Part shown: piece after piece, positions 6,868-14,817 of the stretch
Numbering within the stretch: the first letter of the stretch is position 1
How the letters are laid out: each line of letters begins with the position of its first letter
NCBI GenBank assembly: GCA_003134685.1
Contig: PLCA01000013.1
Span: 62,001 to 126,000 of the forward strand
DNA: 64,000 nt
Direction: 5' to 3'
Source of the DNA: Gemmatimonadota bacterium
Lineage (GTDB): Bacteria > Gemmatimonadota > Gemmatimonadetes > Gemmatimonadales > Gemmatimonadaceae
Made by a program: the position numbers and the translations under genes
Notes under the pieces: model-generated
Database searches by the model: none
Seen by the model: only the letters and a program-made list of their open reading frames with translations
What the model was told of the DNA's origin: nothing

Positions 6868-8238
6868 GTGGCACGAGTAGACATCATCATGCCGCAGATG
6901 GGCGAGTCGATTGTTGAGGGCACGCTTTCGAAGTGGCTGAAGAAAGTGGGCGACGAGGTGAAGCGCGACGAACCGATCTTCGAGATCTCGACTGACAAGG
7001 TCGACGCGGAAATTCCGGCGCCGGCCGCCGGCGTGCTGGCCGAGATAATCGTGAAGGAAGGGGAGACGGTGGCGGTGCAGACGGTCGTCGCGCGGCTCGA
7101 AACCGAAAAAGGCGCAGCTCTCGGAAAGGGCGAGCCGGCAGCTCCGAGCGCGTCGTCGGCCTCGCAGCCGGCAGGGACGACGCAGGCGGCGAAGCCAGCG
7201 TCATCGCCCGCCCCCCAACGGGAAGCTAGCCCCGCTGGAGCTCCGGCGCGTCAGCAACCGCGCGCTCCCGCCATCGCCGCATCACACTCCGGGAACGGCA
7301 ACTCCTTCGAGGATCGTGTCCGCACAAAATCCTCCCCACTCGTCCGAAAGATTGCGGCTGAGCACGGGGTGAACATCGCGTCACTCCACGGCTCAGGCAT
7401 CGCTGGCCGCGTGACCAAGCGCGACATACTCGGCTTCATCGAGTCGGGCGCGTCCACTACGATCGCGACGCCGGGAGCTCGCACCAGCGGGGCGCCTGGC
7501 GGGCACACACTGCCGCTGCCCGAGCCCTGGGCGGGCGACGTCGTCGAGCCGATGTCCAAGATGCGCGCGCTCATCAGCGACCACATGGTCGCATCGCGAC
7601 AAACGTCGGCGCACGTCACGTCGTTCATCGAAATCGACTTCACGCGCGTCGCGCGCATCCGTGCCAAGCATCGCGCCGAGTTCGAGGCCGCGAGCGGACA
7701 GAAACTCACCTACATGCCCTTCATCATCAAAGCAGTGACTCAGGGGCTGCAGGCGTTCCCGGTGATGAACTCGTCCGTGGCCGGCACCAACGTCATCTAT
7801 AGAAAACAGATCAACATCGGTGTCGCGGTCGCGCTCGAGTGGGGACTCATCGTGCCGGTCATCAGGCACGCCGACGATCTCTCGCTCTCCGGAATCACCC
7901 GGGTGCTCAACGATCTGGCCGCGCGCGCCAGAGCCAAGAAGCTCTCTCCCGAAGAGGTTCAGGAGGGAACTTTCACCATTACGAATCCCGGGGTCTTCGG
8001 CTCCCTGATGGGAACGCCGATCATCAATCAGCCGCAGGTCGCCATCCTCGGGGTCGGCGCTATCGAGAAGCGACCAAAGATCCTTCCCGGCACAGATGGC
8101 GAGGACACGATCGCGATTCGTATCTGTGCTTATTTTTCAATATCATTCGATCACCGTGTGATCGACGGGGCAATCGCGGATCAGTTCCTCGCCTTCGTGA
8201 AGAAAACGATCGAAACATTTCCGGAGACCGGACTCTAA
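6868..8238 (+). CDS. 2-oxoacid dehydrogenase E2 component (dihydrolipoyl acyltransferase)
   Basis: The 456-residue protein has the E2 architecture in order: one lipoyl domain (residues 1-78) with the lipoylated Lys44 in STDKVDAEI; an Ala/Pro-rich linker (about 85-145); a peripheral E1/E3-binding domain (about 154-192); and the CoA-dependent acyltransferase domain with catalytic His429 and Asp433 in SFDHRVIDG. It transfers acyl groups from E1 to CoA. GTG at 6868 is preceded by GGGAGAAG. No intact E1 or E3 gene is in the window, so I cannot say whether it serves pyruvate, 2-oxoglutarate or branched-chain acids. The single lipoyl domain and the PQMGESI start fit branched-chain or succinyl-type enzymes. 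Confidence 0.9.
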   Translation: MARVDIIMPQMGESIVEGTLSKWLKKVGDEVKRDEPIFEISTDKVDAEIPAPAAGVLAEIIVKEGETVAVQTVVARLETEKGAALGKGEPAAPSASSASQPAGTTQAAKPASSPAPQREASPAGAPARQQPRAPAIAASHSGNGNSFEDRVRTKSSPLVRKIAAEHGVNIASLHGSGIAGRVTKRDILGFIESGASTTIATPGARTSGAPGGHTLPLPEPWAGDVVEPMSKMRALISDHMVASRQTSAHVTSFIEIDFTRVARIRAKHRAEFEAASGQKLTYMPFIIKAVTQGLQAFPVMNSSVAGTNVIYRKQINIGVAVALEWGLIVPVIRHADDLSLSGITRVLNDLAARARAKKLSPEEVQEGTFTITNPGVFGSLMGTPIINQPQVAILGVGAIEKRPKILPGTDGEDTIAIRICAYFSISFDHRVIDGAIADQFLAFVKKTIETFPETGL

Positions 8239-8239
8239 G

Positions 8240-8497
8240 ATGCCCAAGGCTCTCACGATTCAGCGCTCGACGGTCCCTACGACCGAGCGCGCAAACTACA
8301 CGAAACGACTCAAGACGCTGCACTCGCACTACGCGGCCCTAAACTGCCGCTTCTGGGTGTTCGAGGAGACGTCACTTCCGGGAGCATTCATAGAATTCAC
8401 GGAAGCCGACGACGAGCAGACGCTCACTACCGCACACGCCAGCGCTCCGCACAAGACACTGGATCCATCGCGGGTGTATCAGGAGGTCCAGCTTTAA
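8240..8497 (+). CDS. Small uncharacterised protein, 85 aa
   Basis: The start follows the E2 stop by one base. The product is a soluble alpha/beta protein. Its N-terminal half is basic (ERANYTKRLKTLHSHYAAL) and its C-terminal half acidic, with AFIEFTEADDEQTL. The pattern of a helix followed by a strand with FIEF resembles small ferredoxin-like folds. I do not recognise a family. Tight spacing on both sides and matching codon use support it as a real operon member. Confidence 0.62.
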   Translation: MPKALTIQRSTVPTTERANYTKRLKTLHSHYAALNCRFWVFEETSLPGAFIEFTEADDEQTLTTAHASAPHKTLDPSRVYQEVQL

Positions 8498-8498
8498 G

Positions 8499-8765
8499 AT
8501 GCCGGCACGCTCGCTTCAGGTAGACGGTCACAAATGGGACATCCATCCCTCCGGTTACATCACCCAGTACACACAGGATGAGTACGCACTGATATTCTCG
8601 CGGGGCGCTGGAAAGGAGCGCGAAGTGCGCGTCACGCGCTATTCGCCACAGGGCACCCGCTCGCGCGAGCAGGCGTTCGCCGAGTTGTCAGATGCGCAGC
8701 TGAAGGAGCTCTTCGAGCAGTCTCAGCCGAGCTTTACTTCGCCTGAGGCCGGTTACGAGCGGTGA
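8499..8765 (+). CDS. Small uncharacterised protein, 88 aa
   Basis: The start lies one base after the preceding stop, and its end overlaps the next start by four bases (GTGA). The product is predicted soluble. An N-terminal beta-hairpin-like region (DGHKWDIHPSGYITQYTQDE) carries many aromatic residues and leads into a C-terminal helix (AFAELSDAQLKELFEQ). No known motif is evident. It probably has a structural or regulatory role with its neighbours, but nothing in the sequence points to one. Confidence 0.62.
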   Translation: MPARSLQVDGHKWDIHPSGYITQYTQDEYALIFSRGAGKEREVRVTRYSPQGTRSREQAFAELSDAQLKELFEQSQPSFTSPEAGYER

Positions 8766-9631
8766 GCGCGGATGCGGGCCGGCCGGCGTTCGTCGACCTG
8801 CACACTCACTCGACCGCCTCTGATGGCACCCTCGCTCCCGAGGGAGTGATCGAGGCCGCCAAGCGCTGCGGACTGACCGCGCTAGCGCTCACAGATCACG
8901 ACACGATCGATGGAGTTCACGTGGCGCGCGCCGAGGGTGACCGACTGGGCGTTCGCGTAATTGCCGGAGTGGAGCTGAGCGCGTTCCAGGGCGAAAACGA
9001 GATCCACGTCCTCGCGCTCCACCTCACCCACTTGGAGGCTTTGGAGAAGCGTCTCAGCGAGCTGCGCGCATCGCGTTATACCCGCGCCCAGAAGATCGTG
9101 GAAAAACTCAACGCGCTCGGGATACCGCTCACGCTGGATGAGGTGCTTCAGCAATCCAACGGCGGCGCCGTCGGACGTCCACACGTTGCGCGCGCACTGA
9201 TCGCGCGCGGCGCGGTCCACGATTTTCGGGATGCGTTCGTGAAATACCTCGGCAACGCCGGGAGCGCGTTCGTCGCCAAGGAGCACTTCTCGATCGAGGA
9301 TGCGATCGCGATCGCGCATGAGGCCGGCGCGCTGGCGATCTGGGCGCATCCAGGCGACGGCGGGAGGCGCGAGAGGCTCGAGCCCCTGATCGCAGCGGGA
9401 CTTGACGGTCTGGAAATAAGGCATCCCAGCCATTCGTCTGAAGACATCAAGCGGCTGCAGGCGCTCGCTGATTTCTTCAATCTCGTGCCGAGCGGTGGAT
9501 CGGACTGGCACGGAGCCCCCGACGGATCGCGCCGCCTCGGAATCATGAACATTCCCGCCGAGTGGTTGCAGCGGCAAGATGAGCGGGTCGCGTCGGTCGC
9601 ATCTGCGGCGAGCGCAGCGAGGACCGATTAA
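8762..9631 (+). CDS. PHP-domain phosphoesterase (YciV/RNase AM-like)
   Basis: The N-terminus holds the PHP metal-binding motif DLHTHSTASDG (His14, His16, Asp21), followed by TDHDT (Asp45, His46, Asp47). A later WAHPGD and a C-terminal GSDWHG supply further metal ligands. This arrangement is that of the single-domain PHP proteins related to E. coli YciV, which act on RNA 5' ends or on nucleoside 3',5'-bisphosphates. Length (289 residues) is normal for the family. GTG 8762 overlaps the upstream stop, and its own stop overlaps the next ATG by one base, so it is translationally coupled on both sides. The substrate is inferred from the family. Confidence 0.87.
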   Translation: MSADAGRPAFVDLHTHSTASDGTLAPEGVIEAAKRCGLTALALTDHDTIDGVHVARAEGDRLGVRVIAGVELSAFQGENEIHVLALHLTHLEALEKRLSELRASRYTRAQKIVEKLNALGIPLTLDEVLQQSNGGAVGRPHVARALIARGAVHDFRDAFVKYLGNAGSAFVAKEHFSIEDAIAIAHEAGALAIWAHPGDGGRRERLEPLIAAGLDGLEIRHPSHSSEDIKRLQALADFFNLVPSGGSDWHGAPDGSRRLGIMNIPAEWLQRQDERVASVASAASAARTD

Positions 9632-10362
9632 TGGAACTGGATGGTCGGGTTGGGCTCGTCACCGGCGCCGGGACACGAGTGGGGCGCGTGATCGCGCTGG
9701 CGCTCGGCAAGGCCGGAATGCGCGTCGGCGTCCACTACTCGGGGTCGCAAAAGGGAGCGCGCCAGACCGTGGAGGAAATAATCGCGGCGGGGAGCGACGC
9801 GGTCTCATTTCCGGGCGATCTGACTGATCCCGCGACCGCCCCTAGACTCATCGAGCACACCATGAAGGTGTTTGGGGAGCTCGACGTTCTCGTCAATTCC
9901 GCGGCGGTGATGCTGCGGACACCGGTCGGCGAAGTCCTGGTCGAGGACTGGGACGCAATGTTCGCGCTGAATCTGCGCGCACCCTTCTTCCTGTGTCAGG
10001 CGGCGGCGCGAGTGATGGGAGAACGGGGCGGGGCGATCGTGAACATCGCCGACCTGGCCGCGTTCGAGACGTGGAGAGGATACATCCCACACTCGATCAC
10101 CAAAGCGGGCATCGTGCAGATGACGCGCGGACTTGCACACGCGCTCGCGCCCAGGATTCGTGTCAACGCGGTCGCTCCGGGGTCCGTGATGCTGCCGGAC
10201 GGATGGACCCAGGAGCAAGCGGACAGGCTCATTGCAACCACGCCGCTCGGAAGGCTTGGCAGCCCCGACGACGTGGCGCAGGCGGTGCTTTATCTGCTCA
10301 CCGCCGATTACGTCACGGGCGAGACGATCATCGTCGACGGAGGCCGTCACGTTCGCTACTGA
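9631..10362 (+). CDS. Short-chain dehydrogenase, PTR1/FolM-like, with altered catalytic Tyr
   Basis: This is a 243-residue NAD(P)-binding Rossmann protein with TGAGTRVG (residues 11-18) and a C-terminal DGG. The TGxxxRxG form, and an aspartate (Asp141) where classical SDRs have catalytic Ser, are features of pteridine reductases (Leishmania PTR1, E. coli FolM). Lys158 of the YxxxK motif is present, but the tyrosine position is His154 (HSITK); a tyrosine lies three residues earlier at 151. Function is therefore uncertain: a dihydropteridine or dihydrofolate reductase with an unusual proton donor, or a protein that has lost catalysis. The coupling to the PHP gene gives no clear pathway hint. 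Confidence 0.8.
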   Translation: MELDGRVGLVTGAGTRVGRVIALALGKAGMRVGVHYSGSQKGARQTVEEIIAAGSDAVSFPGDLTDPATAPRLIEHTMKVFGELDVLVNSAAVMLRTPVGEVLVEDWDAMFALNLRAPFFLCQAAARVMGERGGAIVNIADLAAFETWRGYIPHSITKAGIVQMTRGLAHALAPRIRVNAVAPGSVMLPDGWTQEQADRLIATTPLGRLGSPDDVAQAVLYLLTADYVTGETIIVDGGRHVRY

Positions 10363-10442
10363 CGGCCCGAAGCCAGGCGCCCTCGCGGTATATTTCACCA
10401 GTAGAGTGTTTCCTCGGCAACACTTCCTTTCAGGTGAATCGT

Positions 10443-11462
10443 TTGGCGACAGTGCGTGAATATGACGTTGTCATCGTAGGGGCCGGGCCGGCGGGAATGA
10501 CGGCGGCGCTCTACACGGGTCGCGCCATGCTGCGCACCGCGGTCATAGAGCGCGGGTTTCCTGGTGGAGAGCTGCTGAACACCGAGTACCTCGATGACGT
10601 AATTGGTTTTCCGAAGATCCTCGGGTACGAGCTGGCGGAAAAGTTCGCAACTCATGCCAAGCAGTTCGGCGCCGAGTTCTTCGAGACCATGACAGTGACA
10701 TCGGTGACGAAAATGCCCGATGGGTATTTTCACACGGAGACCGATAACGGCGATGTGTTTCGCTCGCCGGCAGCGATCGTGACCGCCGGCGGAACGCCGA
10801 TCAAGCTCGGGATTCCGGGCGAGCTCGAGTACGCGGGCAAGGGAGTGTCGTACTGCGCGATCTGCGACGCCGCATTCTTCAAACAGCAGATCGTGGCAGT
10901 CGTCGGAGGGGGCGATGCCGCGGTCGAGGAGGCCGATTTCCTGACGCGGTACGCGAGCAAGGTGTACCTGATTCACCGGCGCAACGAGTTCAGGGCCTCC
11001 AAGATTCTGCAGAAGCACGTGTTCGAGAATCCGAAGATCGAAGTGATCTGGGACACGATCGCCGAAAAGGTCGAGGGCGATCCGCAGGAGGGGATGACCG
11101 GCCTCCGCCTGCACAATCTCGTGACGCAGGAGCGGACGTTCCTCAAGGCGACGGGCCTGTTCATCTTCGTCGGGTTCCGGCCGAACACGGGGGTGATTGC
11201 CGGCCACTTCGACCACGACGTGATGGGGTACGTGCTCACCGACAGCGCGATGATGTCCTCGATCCCGGGCCTCTTCATTGCCGGCGATCTGAGGGCGCAG
11301 CTGACGCGTCAGGTCACAACGGCGTCGGGTGACGCGACGACGGCTGCTATTGCGGCGGACAAATACATCACGCGCTTCAAGGAGACGGAGCGCGAGGGCA
11401 CGGGCGAGCCAACGCGGGAGGCGGTGGAGAGCTCCCATACGAGCGGTGGCGGTTACACGTGA
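10443..11462 (+). CDS. trxB: Thioredoxin reductase
   Basis: The 339-residue flavoprotein reduces thioredoxin with NADPH in the cytoplasm. FAD-binding GAGPAG lies at residues 13-18, the redox-active pair Cys138-Cys141 is in SYCAICD, an NADPH-binding GGGDAA lies near 155, and a C-terminal FIAGD block binds FAD. I choose TTG 10443 because AGGTGA sits at 10432-10437 at good spacing; GTG at 10434 or 10452 are alternatives. The C-terminus carries a roughly 25-residue Glu/Thr/Ser-rich extension beyond the usual end. An 80-base gap separates it from the reductase-like gene upstream. Confidence 0.9.
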   Translation: MATVREYDVVIVGAGPAGMTAALYTGRAMLRTAVIERGFPGGELLNTEYLDDVIGFPKILGYELAEKFATHAKQFGAEFFETMTVTSVTKMPDGYFHTETDNGDVFRSPAAIVTAGGTPIKLGIPGELEYAGKGVSYCAICDAAFFKQQIVAVVGGGDAAVEEADFLTRYASKVYLIHRRNEFRASKILQKHVFENPKIEVIWDTIAEKVEGDPQEGMTGLRLHNLVTQERTFLKATGLFIFVGFRPNTGVIAGHFDHDVMGYVLTDSAMMSSIPGLFIAGDLRAQLTRQVTTASGDATTAAIAADKYITRFKETEREGTGEPTREAVESSHTSGGGYT

Positions 11463-11543
11463 GAAGTCACTGGCGAATCACGGTGGTCGCGATGCTCTTC
11501 GATCTGGACGCGAACGCAGATTCGGCTACCAGGCGTTGATCAA

Positions 11544-12185
11544 GTGAACGTCCAGACTCTAACCGTCGGAGCGTTCCAGGAGAATTGTTACCTGGTGGTG
11601 GACGATCGCTCGAACCGGGCGGTGATAGTCGATCCGGGGAGTGAGGGTGAGCGGCTCGTTGAGGCAATCGAGCGTTCAGGAGCGACGCTCGAGGCGATCT
11701 GGATTACTCACGCCCATGTGGATCACGTCGGCGCGATCGCGTCGGTGAGACGGAAATGGGATGTGCCGATCTATCTGCATCCGCTCGACCGCCGACTGTA
11801 CGAGGCAGCTGGACGGCAGGCGGAGGTATATGGCGTTCCGTTCGAAGAGCCGCCGACCCCGGACCATGAGTTCGCGGATGGCCAGCATATCAAGGTCGGG
11901 GACGCCGAGATGACGGTGTTGCACGCACCCGGACACGCTCCCGGTCACGTCGTCATCCACGGCAACGGAATCGCGCTGGTTGGCGACTGCCTGTTCGCCG
12001 GATCCATCGGCAGAACCGATCTGCCGTTCTCGAATCCGCCGCAGCTGGCCGCATCGCTCGAAAAAATATCGGCGCTCGCTCCCGAGACGGTGGTTTATCC
12101 CGGGCATGGGATGGAGACGACGATCGGGCAGGAGCGCCTGTCGAATCCGTTTCTGAACGGCACCGCGCGCATTGTGGGACGCTAA
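11544..12185 (+). CDS. Metallo-beta-lactamase-fold hydrolase (glyoxalase II-like)
   Basis: The 213-residue protein has the dinuclear metal signature THAHVDH (His56, His58, Asp60, His61), then GHAPGH, GDCLFAGSIGRTD and a final PGHG, in the order seen in hydroxyacylglutathione hydrolase and its relatives. Such proteins hydrolyse thioesters such as S-lactoylglutathione or bacillithiol conjugates. The compact length, lacking the C-terminal helical domain of true glyoxalase II, places it in the shorter GloB-like family often annotated as MBL-fold hydrolase. GTG is the start; 81 untranslated bases separate it from trxB. Confidence 0.86.
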   Translation: MNVQTLTVGAFQENCYLVVDDRSNRAVIVDPGSEGERLVEAIERSGATLEAIWITHAHVDHVGAIASVRRKWDVPIYLHPLDRRLYEAAGRQAEVYGVPFEEPPTPDHEFADGQHIKVGDAEMTVLHAPGHAPGHVVIHGNGIALVGDCLFAGSIGRTDLPFSNPPQLAASLEKISALAPETVVYPGHGMETTIGQERLSNPFLNGTARIVGR

Positions 12186-12209
12186 CTTGGATCTTCACAG
12201 CCAACGACC

Positions 12210-13637
12210 ATGAGCGACAACACTCGCACCGAGAAGGATCCGCTGGGCAGTCTCGAGGTTCCCGCCGATGCGCTTTACGGCGTGCAGACGTTGCGCGCGG
12301 TCCAGAATTTTCCAATCAGTGGGCTCGGGCCCTTGCCGGCGTTCACCGACGCGACGGTGCGGATAAAGCGCGCGGCGGCGCTGACGCACAAGGAAACGGG
12401 GCGGCTCGACCCGAAGATCGCCGACGCGATCGTGAAGGCGGCGGATGAAGTTCTCGCCGGCAAGCACCGCGAACATTTCGTCGTCGATGTTTACCAGGCG
12501 GGCGCGGGCACGTCGCACAACATGAACATCAACGAAGTGCTGGCGAACCGCGCCAACGAGATTCTTGGCGCCAAGCGTGGCGCATACGCGCCGGTTCATC
12601 CGAACGATCACGTCAACATGGCGCAGTCGACGAACGACGTGATACCCACCGCGATCCGTCTCGCCTGTCTGAGCGAGCTTGGCGGTCTGGAGAAGGCGTT
12701 CGCGGGACTCGCAAAGGAGTTCGAGAAGAAGGGGAAGGAGTTCGACGATGTACTGAAATCCGGCCGCACCCATCTTCAGGACGCGATGCCGATCAGACTC
12801 GGACAGGAGCTCGACGCCTACGCCGGATCATTGCGCCGCGGCCTCAAGCGTGTGGTCGAAGCCGCGGACTATCTACGCGATCTGGGAATCGGTGGCAGCG
12901 CCGTGGGGACGGGGGTGAACGTCGAGCCGGAATATCCCAAGCTTATGGTCAAACACCTCCGCGAATCCGCGAAAGTGGAGCTGCGCGAGGGGAAGGACCG
13001 GATCCAGCTGATGCAGAGCATGGGCGACGTCGCAGGATTCAGCTCGCAACTCAGGGTCCTGGCGCTCGACCTCAGCAAGATTGCGAGCGATCTGAGATTG
13101 CTCGCCAGCGGACCGCGCACGGGCCTAGACGAGATCCGTCTGCCGGCGGTGCAGCCGGGCTCATCGATAATGCCCGGCAAGGTGAATCCTTCGGTTCCGG
13201 AGATGGTGAACCAGGTCTGTTTCCAGGTGATCGGCAACGACGCCTGCGTTAGCGTCGCCACCGAGCACGGCCAGCTCGAGCTCAACGTCATGATGCCCGT
13301 GATCGCTCACAACGTGCTGTTCTCGATGATGATCCTCCGGAACTCGGCGCGTGTTTTCGCGGAGAAAACGGTGAAGGGAATCGAGGCGAACGAGGAGCAG
13401 TGCCGATACTGGCTCGAGCGCTCGGCCGCGCTGGCGACGGCGCTCGCGCCGCAGATCGGCTACGCGCGCGCCGCCGAGATCAGCAAGCAGTCGGTGAAGG
13501 AGAACGTGCTGATCCGCGACTTGGTAAAGCGGGAGAAGGTGCTGCCAGACAAGGAGGTCGATGAGGTGCTCGATCTCAGGAAAATGACGGAGATCGGGGT
13601 TCCAGGTGGGAAGCACGGAGGCATTTCGGCGGGGTAG
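12210..13637 (+). CDS. aspA: Aspartate ammonia-lyase
   Basis: This is a member of the fumarase/aspartase superfamily, 475 residues, with the signature GSSIMPGKVNP at residues 317-327 that carries the catalytic serine loop. Two blocks favour aspartase over class II fumarase: the N-terminal DPLGSLEVPADALYGVQTLR and QAGAGTSHNMNINEV (fumarases read QTGSGT). The enzyme interconverts aspartate with fumarate plus ammonia. It starts 24 bases after the MBL-fold gene and is followed by a large inverted repeat, so it is probably the last gene of the run beginning at 10.4 kb. Fumarase is the alternative at low probability. Confidence 0.86.
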   Translation: MSDNTRTEKDPLGSLEVPADALYGVQTLRAVQNFPISGLGPLPAFTDATVRIKRAAALTHKETGRLDPKIADAIVKAADEVLAGKHREHFVVDVYQAGAGTSHNMNINEVLANRANEILGAKRGAYAPVHPNDHVNMAQSTNDVIPTAIRLACLSELGGLEKAFAGLAKEFEKKGKEFDDVLKSGRTHLQDAMPIRLGQELDAYAGSLRRGLKRVVEAADYLRDLGIGGSAVGTGVNVEPEYPKLMVKHLRESAKVELREGKDRIQLMQSMGDVAGFSSQLRVLALDLSKIASDLRLLASGPRTGLDEIRLPAVQPGSSIMPGKVNPSVPEMVNQVCFQVIGNDACVSVATEHGQLELNVMMPVIAHNVLFSMMILRNSARVFAEKTVKGIEANEEQCRYWLERSAALATALAPQIGYARAAEISKQSVKENVLIRDLVKREKVLPDKEVDEVLDLRKMTEIGVPGGKHGGISAG

Positions 13638-13664
13638 TGAACTGAACGGCAACCGCAACCGCAA

Positions 13665-13890
13665 CTGCAACTGAACGGGCGGGAGGCGCCAGTAGCTTGC
13701 AAACTGCAAAGGAACGGGTGGGAGGCGTCAGTAGCGTAGTCGCCAGTGATTCAGTTCACTACGCCCTGATTTATTCCTGTGGCGTTCTGGCGACCTGCTT
13801 GTGCCCGGCGCGCCAGTAGTAAAGTCAGCGCGTAGTGACCTATCAAACTGGCATCTATGCCTCTGACGCCTCCCGCCCGTTCAGTTGCAG
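13665..13890. repeat. Large nested inverted-repeat element, copy B, with duplicated left arm
   Basis: This fills most of the 335-base gap between aspA and the Rrf2 gene. The outer arms 13665-13688 and 13867-13890 form a perfect 24-bp inverted repeat with the same CTGAACGGGCGGGAGGCG sequence as copy A. A second, diverged left arm (GGAACGGGTGGGAGGCGTC) lies at 13711-13729. Inner pairing TCACTACGCCCTGA (13756-13769) with 13825-13838 has one mismatch. The right arm contains AAACTGGCATCTATGCCTCT (13845-13864), shared exactly with copy A. The remaining 80 bases before the next gene hold its predicted promoter. Confidence 0.8.
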
Positions 13891-13937
13891 CTAAACCCAA
13901 GAACAGCCTCCAGGAACCAGTGTAGGAGCCGATCCCC

Positions 13938-13966
13938 TTGTTTCATCCCGCCTGAAACCCTATCCT
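13938..13966 (+). promoter_or_regulatory. Predicted promoter giving a leaderless Rrf2 mRNA
   Basis: TTGTTT (13938-13943), a 17-base spacer and TATCCT (13961-13966) form a plausible sigma70-type promoter. The start codon ATG lies at 13973, seven bases after the -10, which is where transcription should begin. No Shine-Dalgarno sequence is visible in the six intervening bases, so the message is probably leaderless. Confidence 0.45.
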
Positions 13967-13972
13967 GAGTGC

Positions 13973-14470
13973 ATGCGGATAACGACCTGGGCAGAGTACG
14001 GCGTGATTTGCGCGCTCAACCTCGCCAAGCGCACCGATCTTGGACCGGTGAACGGGCGGGAGATCGCGCGGCAGGAACGCCTTCCCGCCGACTACGTCGA
14101 ACAGATTCTCCTGAGACTGCGGCGCGCCGGCGTCATTGCGAGCACGCGGGGCGCGAGGGGCGGATACGTTCTGGCGCGGCCGCCGGCTGAGATTTCCATC
14201 AGGGACGTGATCCATGCTTCGGAGCTGGAGACGTTCGATCTCCACTGCGTGAGTCATCCGGTCGAAGAAGAGCGCTGTTCCGCGTCGCACAACTGCAGCA
14301 TCAGACCCGTGTGGGTGATGTTGCAACAGCGAATCGACGACGTGCTGCAGGGTGTGAGTCTCGCCGACCTCATGCACGACGAGCCGACGGTGCGCGAGCG
14401 GGTGGGTTTGCCGAGCTTGGAGCGAAGTGGACCGGAGAAAGCCGGTCTCCCGATTCTAGAGACCGTCTAG
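13973..14470 (+). CDS. Rrf2-family transcriptional regulator with three-cysteine cluster motif
   Basis: The 165-residue protein has the Rrf2 N-terminal winged helix (MRITTWAEYGVICALNLAKR, then LPADYVEQILLRLRRAGVI and the wing GARGGYVLARP). Cys92, Cys102 and Cys108 lie in the spacing used by IscR, NsrR and RsrR to hold an iron-sulfur cluster. It probably senses iron-sulfur status, redox or nitric oxide and controls genes elsewhere; no isc or suf gene is nearby. The C-terminal 40 residues beyond the dimerisation helix look disordered. The start codon appears to be at the transcription start, and a strong terminator follows, so it is a monocistronic unit. Confidence 0.86.
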   Translation: MRITTWAEYGVICALNLAKRTDLGPVNGREIARQERLPADYVEQILLRLRRAGVIASTRGARGGYVLARPPAEISIRDVIHASELETFDLHCVSHPVEEERCSASHNCSIRPVWVMLQQRIDDVLQGVSLADLMHDEPTVRERVGLPSLERSGPEKAGLPILETV

Positions 14471-14490
14471 ATTTCCAGACCGGATGCGGA

Positions 14491-14529
14491 AACGGCGCGC
14501 CTGACTGAGCAGACGCGCCGTTCTTTTTT
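14491..14529 (+). terminator. Rho-independent terminator
   Basis: AACGGCGCG (14491-14499) pairs with CGCGCCGTT (14514-14522), followed by C and six T. It ends the Rrf2 transcript and lies just beyond the 3' end of the oppositely oriented tRNA gene. Confidence 0.85.
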
Positions 14530-14532
14530 ATG

Positions 14533-14616
14533 TGCCGAAGGGGGGACTCGAACCCCCACGGGCTTGCACCCACTGGCTCCTGAAGCCAGCGCGTCTACCA
14601 GTTCCACCACTCCGGC
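14533..14616 (-). tRNA. tRNA-Leu (anticodon CAG)
   Basis: The reverse strand folds as a class II tRNA. The acceptor GCCGGAG pairs with CTTCGGC (one G-T pair) and the discriminator base is A. The anticodon stem CTGGC/GCCAG encloses the loop TTCAGGA, giving anticodon CAG. There is a leucine-type variable arm, and the T-arm contains GGTTCGAGTCC. CCA is not encoded. It reads CUG codons, which are abundant in these genes. It is the only RNA gene found and one of only two genes on the - strand. Confidence 0.95.
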
Positions 14617-14648
14617 ATGTTCTGCTCCGAAGATAGAAACGGAGCAAG

Positions 14649-14778
14649 GTGAAGTCAACGCGAAGGCTTACTTGCGCCGAGGAGTTCGTCTCACAGAGGA
14701 TAGTGAAGTCAACGCGAATGCTTACTTGCGCCGAGGAGTTCGTCACGCGCGGATAGTGAAGTTAGCGCGAGCGCTTTC
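14649..14778. repeat. Two and a half 53-54 bp tandem repeats upstream of smpB
   Basis: The unit beginning GTGAAGTCAACGCGAAGGCT runs 14649-14702, repeats at 14703-14755 with few changes, and begins a third time at 14756 (GTGAAGTTAGCGCGAGCGCT) before decaying. Each full copy contains TTACTTGCGCCGAGGAGTTC. It fills the gap between tRNA-Leu and smpB. An in-frame translation exists but also reads through the antisense of the tRNA, so I regard it as non-coding. Confidence 0.8.
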
Positions 14779-14817
14779 CCAGCATCGTTGTTGCGTCTAA
14801 ATTGAGCACGAAGTCAA

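Noticed and set aside
13665..13890. CRISPR or REP array
   Set aside because: There is no regular spacing of repeats with unique spacers, and the arms are inverted, not direct.
14564..14800. 78-codon frame across tRNA-Leu and the tandem repeats
   Set aside because: It includes the antisense of the tRNA, and its repeats arise from the 53-54 bp DNA unit.
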